From contig JAKCPI010027536.1 in assembly GCA_023213315.1 (NCBI GenBank), positions 1-64,000 of the forward strand: a DNA stretch of 64,000 bases, read 5' to 3'. The notes under the pieces were generated by a model, which did not search any database, was not told where the DNA came from, and saw only the letters and a program-made list of their open reading frames with translations. Each line of letters begins with the position of its first letter. Within the stretch, counting starts at the first letter, position 1. This DNA comes from Euborellia annulipes. Its lineage: Eukaryota; Arthropoda; Insecta; Dermaptera; Anisolabididae. Made by a program: the position numbers and the translations under genes. Shown here one piece after another: positions 22,640 through 34,761 of this stretch.

Positions 22640-22850
22640 ATTCAAGCTCAGGGAGCCACATCTTGTGGGTACGTGGATGGCCAACACGAGCTGCCCTAGC
22701 TGGGACTGGAAGTACTTTTGTTCTTTGCATGACAGTCTCTTCCCTTCCATATTTTCAACAGGCGTCAGACTGTGTGACGGGTCGGCCTGTTCTATTCTTC
22801 CCGGGCGCCAAAACCCATGATCGCCGACCCCGCACCGCGAAGTAAAGGTG
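22640..22850. other. GC-richer island, unassigned
   Basis: An open frame on the plus strand (GSHILWVRGWPTRAALAGTG, later GRPVLFFPGAKTHDRRP) stands out against AT-rich surroundings. The wording could be an old retroelement tail, but I recognise no family. Confidence 0.25.
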
Positions 22851-23580
22851 AAGAAAGAAGAATAAAAAATATTATTAATAAACGAAAAATTTAGAGCTAT
22901 TACGATCTTGACACCAGAATATTATATCAGAGTTACGCAATGGGGTGGGTGGGATTTTTGATTTAAGAAATTCTTATGAGAGAGACTCTAAAAAAAGAAA
23001 CTATTATTCTTTGTTTGTCTCTAAAATTAGGAGAGAATTCATCTCCGAATTAAAATTATTTGGAAACGATGAGAATTCAGCTTTTTCTCACTGAAAGGTA
23101 ATCGTAGTTAATATTAAGAAAGAAGTTGATTTTGATGGTAATTAATAATATTGAGGTATACAATTTTTTTATTATTAATTTTCAATTATCATAATTATTT
23201 TTGGCCAAAAAACTTCGATCGCAAAGAGTGAGATTTCGAGTTAATATGATATTTAGAAATTAAATAATTAAGATATTAAAAAACCATAATTTAACAAATT
23301 TATTTACCTTGGACAAAAATTCAAAGATGCTATTTATTTTGGGGCACTTAAATAGAATGAAGTAAAACCACAGAATGCACACCACCAACATGACAATGAA
23401 AAGAGAAAGGAAACTGAGTGCGCTGCAATCGTAACAATCAAGCTGACTACTTGATTCAAAACAAATATTAATTTAAAATAAACATTTTTTTAATTGATTT
23501 GATAAATATATTATAGACCTTTAAATGAAAAATAAATTTATAAATATAAAATATTGAAAATATATAGGGTCGAATTGTGC
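22851..23580. other. AT-rich intronic stretch, nothing recognised
   Basis: No coding signature or familiar repeat seen. Confidence 0.5.
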
Positions 23581-23588
23581 TTTATATA

Positions 23589-24017
23589 CAGTAGAGCAGC
23601 GTTTCCTAAACTTTTTAGACCGCGGCCGGGTACGAGGTTTTAAAATTTTTCTAGATCCACCTTATGAAAAAATCCATTTATTTACAAAACAAATTAATTT
23701 TTTTTTCTTTTTTATTTTCCGCAGCCAGAGGCTATTGCCCCACATACAAAAGTGCACCGGGTATATTTAAGATTGTTTTAATTTTATTTTGAAAAATCAT
23801 GTTATTTGTTAAAAAAAATTGCAAAATTTCTTTTTTGTGTTTTTTACAATTTTTTTTCGCGACCCGGCAAATATACATATTTATGTCTAGGAAAAAATAT
23901 ATAATAACACTTTGTTTTCTTAAATTACCCCCTTTTTTTGCTGCAATATCCCTTTTCAACACGCCGGAATAGCCGCTATATCGGAGTATCGAAGTTCGGA
24001 TTTACAAGAGACTACTG
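23589..24017. mobile_element. pogo-like and hAT-like ends, composite
   Basis: The right end reversed reads CAGTAGTCTCTTGTAAATCC, then GAACTTCGATACTCCGATAT, a pogo/Tigger-like terminus flanked by TA. The left edge starts CAGTAGAG, also after TA, then switches to a hAT-like end CAGCGTTTCCTAAACTTTTT. CGACCCGG-type sequence near 23865 faces CCGGGTACG near 23628. Probably one element inside another; the boundaries are tentative. Confidence 0.4.
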
Positions 24018-24810
24018 TACTAATATACTCAATAACATTATATAGAAAGGTCATGTTAAAATTTGAATTAAATAAAATAATATTTTGACATTAAAAATCC
24101 CAAAATACTTTTTTTTCTCAAATTTGTTTCCAACTGGGCAAAAAACAGAGGTACATACAAAGATCTATGTAGGAGGTAGAAAAAGTTTTAAAATTTCTGA
24201 GATGTTAACTCGAGATCTGTTCATTGAAGAGCGGCGACGGTCAGAAATAGACCAGCTGTTGGTTGCCTTGAGAGGCGGACAAACAGATAGACAGGGCGAT
24301 AGACAGGCACACGAGAAACAAGCATGCTAAGGCACTAGGATGTGGATAATACCGTAATATCAGAATCTTGTTCTTAAATTCGAGGGTCAGAAAACTTGCC
24401 TTGAATGAGGAGAAGACAAAAATGATTTTTTGAATTAAAAACAAAAAAATATTTTATCCAATTGAAGATTTATTTTTCTTTTGAAATTTAAGCTTGGTCA
24501 GCTGATGCTTGACTTAACCAGTCGTCTTGACTTCTCTATGAAGAAACAAATTATATAATGAAAATTCATACGTAGAGAATTTTAATCAGTTCAAAAAAAA
24601 TAATAATAAGTAACAAACAAATGTGATGATAATTATCAGGATATTGAGGGTAATGATTATTTTTGAATTTTTTTTTTTTTTTTTTTTTTTGTTTTTTTCG
24701 GCATTTAAGCTCATATTATTCATCTAATATTTAATAATTTTTATTAGAAGATTGGACGGAAGCGTTCCCAGGAAAAGCAGCTAAGGACAATATAAAAAAA
24801 ACTATATTTT

Positions 24811-24903
24811 GCTGCCGACATTTCGAGAGCTAGTCGCACTCATCCTCAGGGCACGCATCTTTGACAATTTTGCGTTCAATTAGGATGAGTGCAACTAGCT
24901 CAT
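24811..24903. mobile_element. Partial foldback with hammerhead-like motif (copy 3)
   Basis: Minus strand 24853-24813: TGCC, CTGAGGA, T, GAGTGC-GACTA-GCTCTC (5 of 6 pairs), GAAA, TGTC, GGCA. TGCC/GGCA is perfect. The right arm keeps only AGGATGAGTGCAACTAGCTC. Confidence 0.55.
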
Positions 24904-25704
24904 TTGTTTCTCAGCCAGATATTGCCATTAGAGTGTGCTCTGACAGTAGCAAAAAAAAAACTTCATTTCGGTGTTTTGTTTGTTTTCAAAGTTTAAAATT
25001 GAAATATCTCAGAACTATATATTTGTAGGTGAGCACTTTCTGCGCCCGACCCATTCAATTACGTTATATACGTATTTACAAACAAACTGGAAGTGTCTAG
25101 TTCTAATATGCACAAGTTTAACGAGTTAGGAGTGTTGTGACGATATGGGGGATACTTTCTATCTTTAAAACTAAATTATTTTTACATTATCTAAAAACAA
25201 TCTGAATAAAATTAAAAAGATAAATTTAAAAAAAGCAATATCCTAAAGGCAATTCAACAATGTTATTTTCAAGAACAAAAAAAAAGAGAACAACGATAAT
25301 GGCAAATTTATGCTTATCAAAATTAGATTTTCTTTTTTTTTATTTAAGAAGAAATTAAAAATATAATGCATAAAATGGGTAAATTAGATTAGTTTTTTTG
25401 ACCCTGTTGCCCATTTTGCGTTAATACCGGGACCTTAAAACCGAACATTAAGATTACGCATTTAACTCTTCAATTTTACGCTTCGATTTACTTCAGTGGA
25501 GATTAAATCCAGTGAGCTTTAGAAAAGGGGATTTAACATGTTCCAATATTGAGCTGTGTCCTTATTTATTTGTTTTTAAAAAATACGAATATATTTCAAT
25601 AAACTTAAATAAAAATTCTCTTGGTTTAATTCAAACAAATTTTTTAAAAGATCAATAAAATATTGTGCATATATTCATGGATAACAAGTTATCCTATTAA
25701 AAGT

Positions 25705-25951
25705 AGTAGAGTCTTGCTAATCCGGACTTCGATACTCCGATATACCGGCTAATCCGGTAAAAGCAAAAAAAGGGGTAATTTAAGAAAAAGTGTCATTCCA
25801 GATTTTTTCATGGAGATAAATATATGTATGCATTATATAGTATTATGTATAAATTTTGCATTATATTAAATGTTTCGGGTAATCCGGCATTTTCAGAAAC
25901 CGGCATAGGCCAGTCCCCTTTAGGCTAGGCCGGATTAGAAAGATGCCTGGT
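25705..25951. mobile_element. pogo/Tigger-like MITE
   Basis: Left AGTAGAGTCTTGCTAATCCG, then GACTTCGATACTCCGATATA. The right end reversed reads CAGGCATCTTTCTAATCCGG. Related to the right end at 24017 and to 61129-62144. Confidence 0.5.
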
Positions 25952-26561
25952 TATTTCAAGTGTTAAGCTAGAATATAGTATTAATATATTCGTATTATTT
26001 ATTATTGGCTACATACAGTAAATGTAGAAACCAGTCAAAAAGAACCCCTAGGCTATGAGACGGAGGTAATAGGTGCAAGGGGCAAGGGGCTTTCCGTTTC
26101 AAGCATTAATTATATTGGCTAACAAATATTTTTAGAAAATAAGGACGTGTCTAAATAGCATCAGATGCTGAAAAAGATCTTAAAAAATGTATATTTGCAT
26201 TTTTTGCTTCAGATAGGTTTAAAACCATGTTATCTCAGATTTTCTAGTGAGCTTAAATTTTTTATTGTTTTTGTTTGGATTAAAGTAAAGTGCCTAGGTT
26301 TATTTTCTTAAATAAATATAATTTATCCCGTTACACCTTATATCATTTTAACAATACGCAACTAGAAATCTTTAATAATAAAATTACAGGGATAAGAAGA
26401 GAGAGCTGGAATTAAAATTTTTTTTGGTTCAAATGCCATTTATACCCCAGTCCCTATTTATTTCAATCTGAATTCAATTGAAACAAATTTTTGTTGTTTC
26501 GGACGGGAAGAGAACAACTGAGGCATTGCACAAGGGTCAAATACTCTACCACTGTCTAATA

Positions 26562-26791
26562 CAGCGTTTTCCAAACTGTGAGGCGAGCCTCCATAAGGGG
26601 AGGCGCGAATATTAGTCACAGCGAGCAATTTTCTAAATGATTGCTAGTTTTATAAATAAGAATAAATTAATTTATATTTTTAGCATTCAAATTTTTTGTT
26701 TTTGTATTATTTAATTAAATGGGGGGGGGGGGAGTCATAGAATTAAATATTTTTAAGGGAGGCGCTGTTACAAAAAGTTTGGAAACCACTG
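26562..26791. mobile_element. hAT-Charlie-like MITE, GTCTAATA duplication
   Basis: Ends CAGCGTTTTCCAAACTGTGA and AGTTTGGAAACCACTG, with exact 8-bp duplication GTCTAATA at 26554-26561 and 26792-26799. Subterminal GAGGCG/GGCGCT and a G-run. Non-coding. Confidence 0.85.
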
Positions 26792-26799
26792 GTCTAATA

Positions 26800-27640
26800 G
26801 ATAAATTTGTAACAAATAATAACAACAATAAGATTATAAAAGTATCTCCTCTGTAGATTTAACAAATTTTCAACTTATGTGCACTTATTAAGCAATTATA
26901 GACTATATCAAAGATGTTCAATTATATATTTAATGTATTTTGGCTTTTCTCATAAAAAAATAAGTTTTATAAATCATATTTATCTGCTTACTAGAGGGGG
27001 TTCAAACGGAGAGGTATCTAAATTGACAATCAGTTCTTCCAGTTCCATGACCCCCTAATTTTTTTATCGACCAGTAGAAAATTAAATTAACCGAGCTTTC
27101 GGGAAACCATGTTCTAGTTGCTTTTTTTTTTTAGTTACACTTTTATTTTCACCACTTCTATCTCCACCCAGTTAATCTATTTTCATCAGGTCAGTGTACT
27201 TTAGAAACATGCAACTTTAATTAACCTCAGTAAAAAAAAAAAAATAATTTATATGTCAGAATAATTATCTTTTCCGTTTGTTATTTTCAAGTAATATTAA
27301 AAAATTGAGCAAAATATTATTAATCAAAGAATTTAAGAATAATCCGTCATTTTATTTATTTTTTTTTTTAAGTTGATAAAAATATTATTGCTTTTATCTT
27401 TTTTTTTAACTTTTATATAAGTATAGTATTTAATGAATTACGAAAAGTGCTAACCAGGCGCGATCCTAAGAGAGGGGGTTCACGAGATATTTTGATATTA
27501 AACATATAGGCTTACTATAATTATATATATTTTAACCTCAAGTACCAGGGCTACTTCAAATATGTTACTGTTACAAATTACTGAATTTGTAAATTCATAA
27601 AGACTTTCCTCTTCCTCAAAATCAAATCCCATCGTACCTA
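26800..27640. other. AT-rich intronic stretch
   Basis: Nothing coding. A GTTCTTCCAGTTCCATGACC patch near 27030 may be a decayed hAT end. Confidence 0.45.
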
Positions 27641-27642
27641 GG

Positions 27643-28025
27643 AGGTCGTCCACATACTACGTAACGCCTTATTTGACGATTTTAGTATCCCACTACATAT
27701 AAACAAACCCCCTACAAATATTGTCCCAACATAGACCTATCTCCCCGAATGAAATATCATATCATTTTACTTTTGTTTTTTAGTAAATTTTCCCTCGAGG
27801 CTCAAATAATCACTCATTTTTCCCTCCTGCGAAAATCATTTGGCCTTTTTTTTAGTATGCGAGTCTCATCCCATCTTTTCAAACTCAAAAAATGTTTTAA
27901 ATTCAATTTTTAATTGTTATATCACGCTTAGAGAAACTCCCGGGACCCCCATGTCACAATTAGTAACGTTTTGGACAGACCCATACCCCCTAACGCTTTG
28001 CGTAATATGTGGACTATCGTAGTAT
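27643..28025. mobile_element. MITE with GTCCACATA-type ends
   Basis: Left GTCGTCCACATACTACGTAA; the right end reversed reads GATAGTCCACATATTACGCA. Both are followed by CGC and a stretch of C-rich sequence. Superfamily not assigned and no clear duplication. Confidence 0.5.
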
Positions 28026-28039
28026 GTATCGAAACAATT

Positions 28040-29220
28040 ATTTTGAGTTTTATATGTTAGATTTTATATACTACGGTAAGTTCATTTTTGGTAGCTTAGT
28101 AAAGAATTTTTCAATTAATTTGAACTCTCGAGCAATTAATCAAAAAATCAATTTGTGAGTTGGCCATTAGGGTAGCCTATCTTCCAGTAACCAAGCGCGA
28201 GTCAATGTTAGTCTATATAAAGACATACTATAATTAACGCTTATTCTTAGAGAAAATATGGTTTACACGGAACAGAAAATCGCTTTAGACAGACAAACCT
28301 AAAAAAAAATCTAAGACGGCGATAAAACTTGAGGAGTATTTTAATTAATTAATCTCTATATAATTAACAAATAAATAAAAAGATGAAATACTTTTTTCTC
28401 TCTTAGAATTAGTAATAAATATGCCTAAATTATATTATAATCTTAGAAATTTAAAACAATATTTGAAAATTATATTCTATAGAAAAATCAATGAGTGTAA
28501 ACAAAAGACTCAACCAGGAAATAGTATCAACTAGTAGGAATTAATTTTCATAAATTAAAGGAAAAATTTTTTTATATAAAATTATTACCATCACATTCCA
28601 GTTTTTATTTAAATTGATCACATAATAAATGATTAATAATATTAATGTAAAAATAAATAACTGAAGTGAATATATTTCCTATATGAGCAAAAGAATTAGA
28701 ATAATTTTTACATAGCTGTTCGAAGGCTTAGGCTGTTATATAATCTTGAAATGCAAATAAACCTCAATGATAAAGATCATTAATTTCCCAAAGAAGTAAA
28801 TATTTAGATTTAAAAATTTTAAAAATAGAATAAGAAAATAATTTTTGTTATTTTTTTTAATAAAATTTTAAAATTTAGAATCTGGTCTCGATTAGTCGAA
28901 AATTAAAGAATTCTTAATCGATATTGGGATCTAAGTTATCATGAATAATTAAAAATATGAAATAAAATATTTAGGAATCTCGTATTTAATAGTTATTAAT
29001 ACCAAGGTGGGAGATATAAAATTTAGGAGCTCTCCATAAATATTTTTTGGAGACCCCTGCCTAATTATCTTTCTCTAATAAGCAGGCTTTTACGAAGCCT
29101 ATTTTGTTAGGATAAATATAATCCGATTCTTTTACAAAATATTTAACAGAATACCAAATAGGACTAATATTAATGAATTGCAAGAGTAGTGGATGAATGT
29201 GTAATTAATAATGAGGAATT
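28040..29220. other. AT-rich intronic stretch, nothing recognised
   Basis: No coding signature or familiar repeat. Confidence 0.5.
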
Positions 29221-29221
29221 C

Positions 29222-29489
29222 AAGCAAAATAATAAAAAAAAAAATTTTTCTTTATTGAACAACGAAGTATCGGTCGATTCTCCCGGGCTTCATCAGGACA
29301 TTTTGTTTGGCTCGAGCTTTTCCTGACAGCCCCTGATATAGGCGTGACATTTGTCAGTTGATATGACTTCTGGTTTAAGAGTGGAGGAGGCAAACAAAAC
29401 AATGTCCTAATGAAGACTGGAAGAATCGACCGAAAGGTCGATATTGTTGTTCAATAATGCAAAAAAAATTTTTTAATTTATTTTGCTTT
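29222..29489. mobile_element. Foldback element with hammerhead-like motif (copy 4)
   Basis: Inverted arms AAGCAAAATAATAAA... and ...TTTAATTTATTTTGCTT. Plus strand 29398-29448: AACAATGTC, CTAATGA, then 18 bases, GAAA, GGTC, GATATTGTT. The flanks pair over 9 bp with one G-U. The core has A for G5 and stem II is weak. The left arm (minus) keeps CTGATGA but has GATA for GAAA. Confidence 0.5.
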
Positions 29490-29499
29490 GCTGCCTTGA

Positions 29500-31060
29500 T
29501 CTTATTATTAGTAAATTTTGAATTGGGAAGTTTACTGGATAGCAGGTTTCATGCAAATATTTCAATTAAAAATATAAATGATAGCACTCACCCAAAAATA
29601 TAAATATTTTTCATTTTCGGGATATGATTCAAATGATGACTATGTGTGCACATTTGTGTGTGTGCAGAAATTACAAGTAATATCTGCAATAATTTATATA
29701 TAAATTCAGATTGGGGGTAGTTTAAAATATTTCAGGATAAAATGTAGTTTGAAAAAAAAAAAAAAAAAAATATATATAAATTAAACAATATTCCCTCTCT
29801 ATGTATACATAACTTTTATTATATAGGTAAGAGAAAGTAAAAATGTATCCTAGAAGCCTTATAGCAGAACTTTAAATTCAGATTTATCAATGTGACTGGA
29901 AAACCATTCTTGGAATAAATACCGTTTTGAAAACAAAATTAATTATCAAATTTTTTCTACGAACTAAGTGCGCTACTGTTAAACAAGCAGACCGCTAATG
30001 AATATTTTTAAAGAGATTAATGACAGTATGTGTTAAAATTGGCGTTTAAAAATAAAATTCTATATTTAATTAAAAATTAAAATATCATGTGGGTTTTAGG
30101 TTTTAGTTTTTTCCTAATCGGTAAAAGGTTCTATAAAAAAAAAATCGAGATTGTGATAATGAAAACCCCTAAGTCAAAGGCATAAAGGCACGGTATGATA
30201 TGAAATTATTATAAATAAATAAATAAGGTCCTATAATACTTGTTATCGTTAATGAGAGAGATGTAGCTGAAAGGTTTTTTTAAGCAAAAGCAGTTTTTTT
30301 GCTCTGATAGGGGAAACCCCATTCCATTAGTAATTATATTAATAAATTGAAATAAATTAATAAAAAATCAGATGCCCCATATTCTATGATATGAAGTGAT
30401 AAAGAGGGAGGGCTTTGGCCCTTTAGAGTTGAAATGTATTGATCAATTTTTGTAGATAAAATTGTTTTATCTCTCTTCTTCCTAATCCAATTATAACTTG
30501 AGATTATTAAAAAAAAAAAAAAAAAAAAAAAAACTTTCTTTATTAAGTCGTTATCGTTATCCAATTAAAAATCAAATATTAGCTAATTCTTTTAATTTCC
30601 CATATAAAGTAAAAATCTTGATAGTCAAATGACGAAAAATTCACAATATCGTAGTTTATTCGGAGAACAGCCTTTAAAATATAACAAGCGGTATTCAGAA
30701 GTAGTTAAATTATAATTAAAAACAGTTTGTGAAATGACAAATGCTATTCTCTGTATAGTAAGACGACGTCGACTACTAAGTTTACCGTTGATTAATCAAC
30801 ACCGACAAACGGCGTTCTGGGAAATATATAAAGTTGTTACCGTTCATTCCCGGGGTTAAACGGAAATCAAACATATAAAGTGTTTCCCTCTCGCTCTTTT
30901 AAATCAACTACACAACCTCATTTGCCAGTTTTTAATTAAATATTGTTTTCTTGAAATTTATTAAATGGGGTACAACACAGAGAGCCAAAGGAACAGTAAC
31001 TCGAATGATTAGTTTCCGGGAATAATTAAATAATCGTAGATTGTTTTAAATTAAACTGAT
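29500..31060. other. AT-rich intronic stretch with an R1 end
   Basis: An R1 end fragment (GGTAAGAGAAAGTAAAAATG) lies at 29825-29845. A patch at 30760-30900 is GC-richer, with TTGATTAATCAAC at about 30790. Otherwise nothing recognised. Confidence 0.45.
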
Positions 31061-31070
31061 GTAGGACTAA

Positions 31071-31178
31071 TACCCGTATTCATAGTCATTGCTTGAGGAA
31101 CAAGGAATTCTTATGCCTTTATAAATGTATAGATATAAGGATTCCTTCTTCCTCAAGGAACGACTATGAATACGGGTA
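31071..31178. mobile_element. Small MITE with TAA flanks
   Basis: 108 bp, nearly all inverted repeat: TACCCGTATTCATAGTCATT, GCTTGAGGAA on the left and TTCCTCAAGG, GACTATGAATACGGGTA on the right. Flanked by TAA (31068-31070, 31179-31181), as in PIF/Harbinger. Confidence 0.75.
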
Positions 31179-31273
31179 TAAGTATACGATTGAAAAAAAA
31201 AACTTTAAAGTTCCATAAAGCAGAAAATCAGTTATTTATATACAAAAAAATTTTTTTTTTTGATTAATACTTA

Positions 31274-31385
31274 GTAAGAGAGGATGTCAGCCAAATAGAA
31301 TAGCCTCTACCAAATGAAAATCCAAATTCAAGAAAACGTTTCGGCTTTTATTAGATAAGGCCATCAGCAGTTCTTATGAGCTGAA
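31274..31385 (-). mobile_element. Half foldback, diverged hammerhead-like motif
   Basis: Minus strand: AAGAA, CTG, CTGATGG, CCTTATCTAATAAAAGCC, GAAA, CGTT, TTCTTG. AAGAA/TTCTT could pair, but three extra bases intervene and A9 is G. The second arm is absent. Confidence 0.35.
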
Positions 31386-31486
31386 GCGAGCATAAATAAA
31401 AATTATAATACAACATAAAAAAATTTTTAAATTATAAAATACATTAGATCTTACAATATAGGCAATCTCAATGTAAACACTAGGGA

Positions 31487-31760
31487 TGGCCAACCTTTTT
31501 GAGACGAGGGTCAAATTTTGTTCATATGTTTTTTAGTACTAGCTCGTGGGTCACTAATGCCCATTTGCACCATTAAAAATTTTGAACTGAGTATTTTTAA
31601 AACTAAACATCTTTAAAATTGAATTGGCGTGGTTTGACGATTTAAAAATTTTTAGTGCGCCTGAGTTGCTCGTGAAGAAGGGAAGATTCTCCACGAGCAA
31701 CTTTTATAGGTGAGTTTCATCACGGGTCATAAGTTCGCCAAAAAATAGGTGGCAAAAAAG
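31487..31760 (+). mobile_element. hAT-like left end fragment
   Basis: TAGGGATGGCCAACCTTTTT matches the common hAT-type terminus. An internal hairpin GTTGCTCGTG/CACGAGCAAC lies near 31670-31700. No matching right end found. Similar starts are at 32868 and 63246; a right end is at 46575-46615. Confidence 0.45.
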
Positions 31761-31837
31761 AGTTATATATACAGAAATATTCAGCTTTTTGAGCTTTACA
31801 AAACAGTCTAAATAAAATTGTGCTTTTAGGGTATAGT

Positions 31838-32667
31838 GTTTTTCAAACTAACACCTGGATATCAGGGGGGCGATAAATAAGTGGGGGCGATTGGGGGGCG
31901 ATGAGTATTCAAAGAGGAAAAAATTATTAGAGTTAACTAAAATTTAAAAGAATAAATCAAAGAGAAAAATCTCCTATTACAGGATGGTCAGGAAAGAAGA
32001 GGAAAAAATATTGACATAAAAATAAAATAGTCTGGAGATAATTCCAATCTAGAATTGAAACGTCCCAATCTCGAATTGATTAATAATTTTTGTCATTTTT
32101 GTTTTCATTAAATAAAGATTGACCGAAAAAATCTCCATTTTTGTTATTTTCTTCATAAAAATAAAATAATTATTAGATTTTTAAAAGGTTACGCCAGGAA
32201 AGAAATCAGACAAAAATTTAATCAATCTTTATCTAATTTTTAATTTCGATTGCCGACGTTTCGGACGCAAATCGCATCCTTCCTCAGGACAATTGATAGT
32301 TAGTAAAATACAGATATGATTCTACCTGATTGTCCTGAGGAAGGATGTGATTTGAGTCCGAAACGTAGGCAATCGAAATTAAAAATTAGATAAAGATTGA
32401 TTAAATTTTTGTCTGATTTCTTTCCTGGCTTCCACCCTACTCATATTTGAAAATTTCAACGTTTCAGTCACTATTTCTGCAGGTGTTGTATTTTTTCATT
32501 TTGAAAAGAAAATGTTACCTGAGGAACTTGAGTAATTCACTTTGAAATAAAGTACTTTTTTGTTAAAAATTTTAAATCATGTAATGAAAATAAAAGGGGG
32601 GGGGGGGATAGGTGATAGACAACCTCCAGAAAGGGGCGATGGGCCAAAAAAGGTTGGGAACCACTGC
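31838..32667. mobile_element. hAT-like element hosting a foldback
   Basis: Left TAGTGTTTTTCAAACTAACA; the right end reversed reads CAGTGGTTCCCAACCTTTTT, followed by a GGGGGCGAT-type sequence on both sides. No clear duplication. The foldback 32193-32429 is nested inside. Confidence 0.55.
32193..32429. mobile_element. Foldback element with two hammerhead-like motifs (copy 5, best)
   Basis: Arms of about 100 bp, over 90% complementary by eye. Minus strand 32293-32249: ATTGTC, CTGAGGA, A, stem II GGATGC-GATTT-GCGTCC, GAAA, CGTC, GGCAAT. Plus strand 32328-32374: GATTGTC, CTGAGGA, A, GGATGTGATTTGAGTCC, GAAA, CGTA, GGCAATC. Helix I has 6 and 7 pairs with one G-U each. Both copies match CUGANGA, GAAA and UH, with one extra A after the CUGANGA box. 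Confidence 0.75.
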
Positions 32668-34310
32668 TCTAGTCTATATCAAGGAAAAAGTTGGATTTTA
32701 TTTTTTAAATTGTGCAATATAACTATTAATATAAGCAAATTTTAACAATGCTAAATGGCAGCTCAGGCCTCATCAAGTTTGCAAAATAAAATTTATTTCT
32801 ATCTCCACCAACTATAACTCCTAAAGAAAGGAAAATATATAGAGCAAGCTATCCAACATATACAGTGTACCAGGTATGGCCAACAAGTCGATTGCGAGGC
32901 GATTTTTGGTCGAGGCAGCAAATAAGAGACGATTTCAAAACGCGAACGCAAAGTAGTGAACTTTTGCACTATCAAAATTTTTTCCCAGGGTCGAAAAAAA
33001 CTCAATGATGACATATCACAGAGAGAAGTCAGAGTTTAGCAACTTCGTTGCCTATTTTTTAACCTAAACCTATTTAATATTATAATTAATTTCAAGGACA
33101 ACTATGAAAAGAAAATTTGTTTTTTAAATACAGAAAAAAAAAAATTGAAAATACAATCGGCCACTAATTTAGAAAATAAAATATGGTAGGATCAAAGAAA
33201 ATTAAAAAAAAAAAAAAAAAAAATATTCAACAATGATAAGGGTGAGAGAACTCGCTAGCCACCTGATGCAGGAAATAACGTGACGTCAGTCTTGTGCACT
33301 TCCTGTCTTTTTTTTTAATAAACATTTTTATACTTATCAAAATTCGTATTGATCAAGTTGAGAATTATATCTGGCATTGATATTGAACTAAAAAAACAAG
33401 TATTTTTTTATTCAATGTTTGTCTTTATAAATAATTTAACCTTGAGAGTTTTATGCATTACTATCTCAATTTTTCTAACTGTAATTTATATTTAAATTTA
33501 TCAAAAAGCTTTTTCTTTTGTTTAGAATGATTCATTGAACGGAAGAATTAAATAAATCTTTTCAGAAATACCTATTCTTTATTATAAAATTCTTGATTTC
33601 TCTTGAATGAAATACCTATTGCTATTAATAAAATCTGACAATTAGTCTCTTCTCTGTATTAATGATAATATAATGATTATTTAATGGATTATCTTATTTA
33701 AGTGAATATCGGTCTTTCTTTATCCACCTGTTCTGGTATAATTGGTAATATTTACAAAAATATAGGGGGATCTGTTTTCGTTACGACAAGAAAATTTGAG
33801 AATATAGACCTATGATTTTCATTTTCTCATGAATATTTTGTTTCCCTAAGAAACTTTATCAAATTTCGAACGAATTAGAAAAAAGAAATTAAGTTCTTGT
33901 TTACAAAACTAAACTTAGGAATTTTTTGTGCGACAATAAGAATTAAAAACCCAAAGAGGGGATGTCCCTCTTGAGCAACAGTTTCGCATCTCATTTCAAC
34001 AAAATCCTTACAGCTAAGTACGGTGCAACTTCCAGTATGTAGTCCCGAAGAGTGAATGTGTGGATCGTCCCCCGAAATTAATCGGTAAAATATTATTCAA
34101 ACAATCTAATAGCTTCAGCAGCCGAGAGGAAAAATTAAAAAAAACTAATATTAATTAGAAGAGTTGACCTCACGTTATTATACGTATAATATTCGAATCT
34201 AATCCTTATTTTTATAAGGATGTAGGGTTAGTTCATCGTTTGAAAATTATTGTAGATTAAATTCCTGATTTCAGTTAATAATAGTGGGTATTTATCTTGA
34301 AACCGAATCG
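32668..34310. other. AT-rich intronic stretch
   Basis: A hAT-like left end (CAGGTATGGCCAACAAGTCG) lies at 32868. ACGTGACGTCAGTC with a nearby ACTTCCTG lies at 33278-33315. Otherwise unrecognised. Confidence 0.45.
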
Positions 34311-34319
34311 AGACTCACG

Positions 34320-34640
34320 AAGTTATAGACGGTGGTCAGCTGCCCGATGCCGGAGGGCCGATGACCCTCTGATCGGCTTTGCTTCATCATCAGCCAGCAT
34401 CAGGAGAGATGGATGAGATGTGGTCCAGGTCGATCATCAGAATCAGGAGATGCTCCATCATCAGGATAGATCAGCCAATGACCAAGACAAGTACATTCGG
34501 ACATTATCTCTCCCTCTCCCAAAGCCTGCCGAAAGCGCATTGCCCATTGTTCTTAAGCCAATGACTCATAGCTGAGCCGCCGTTGCCACGTCTCAGTGAA
34601 AAATAGGCACCCACTGATATAGATGCAGAGACAGGAAAAT
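34320..34640. other. GC-rich island in kinase intron 2
   Basis: About 320 bp of balanced base composition amid AT-rich sequence, with several ATCATCAG and ATCAGGA words between 34385 and 34475. No protein family in any frame. It could be an enhancer, a non-coding exon or an old repeat. Confidence 0.35.
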
Positions 34641-34729
34641 AATGAGTCACAGAAACAAAACAAAAAAAAATAAATAAAAATACCTGATAGTCATATATAA
34701 ACACCTTGCAGAAATATTGCATCAAATTT

Positions 34730-34761
<32 letters not shown>

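Noticed and set aside
24085..24330. 81-codon frame with basic C-terminal half
   Set aside because: No splice sites or family. The GACAGATAGACAGG wording looks like simple repeat.
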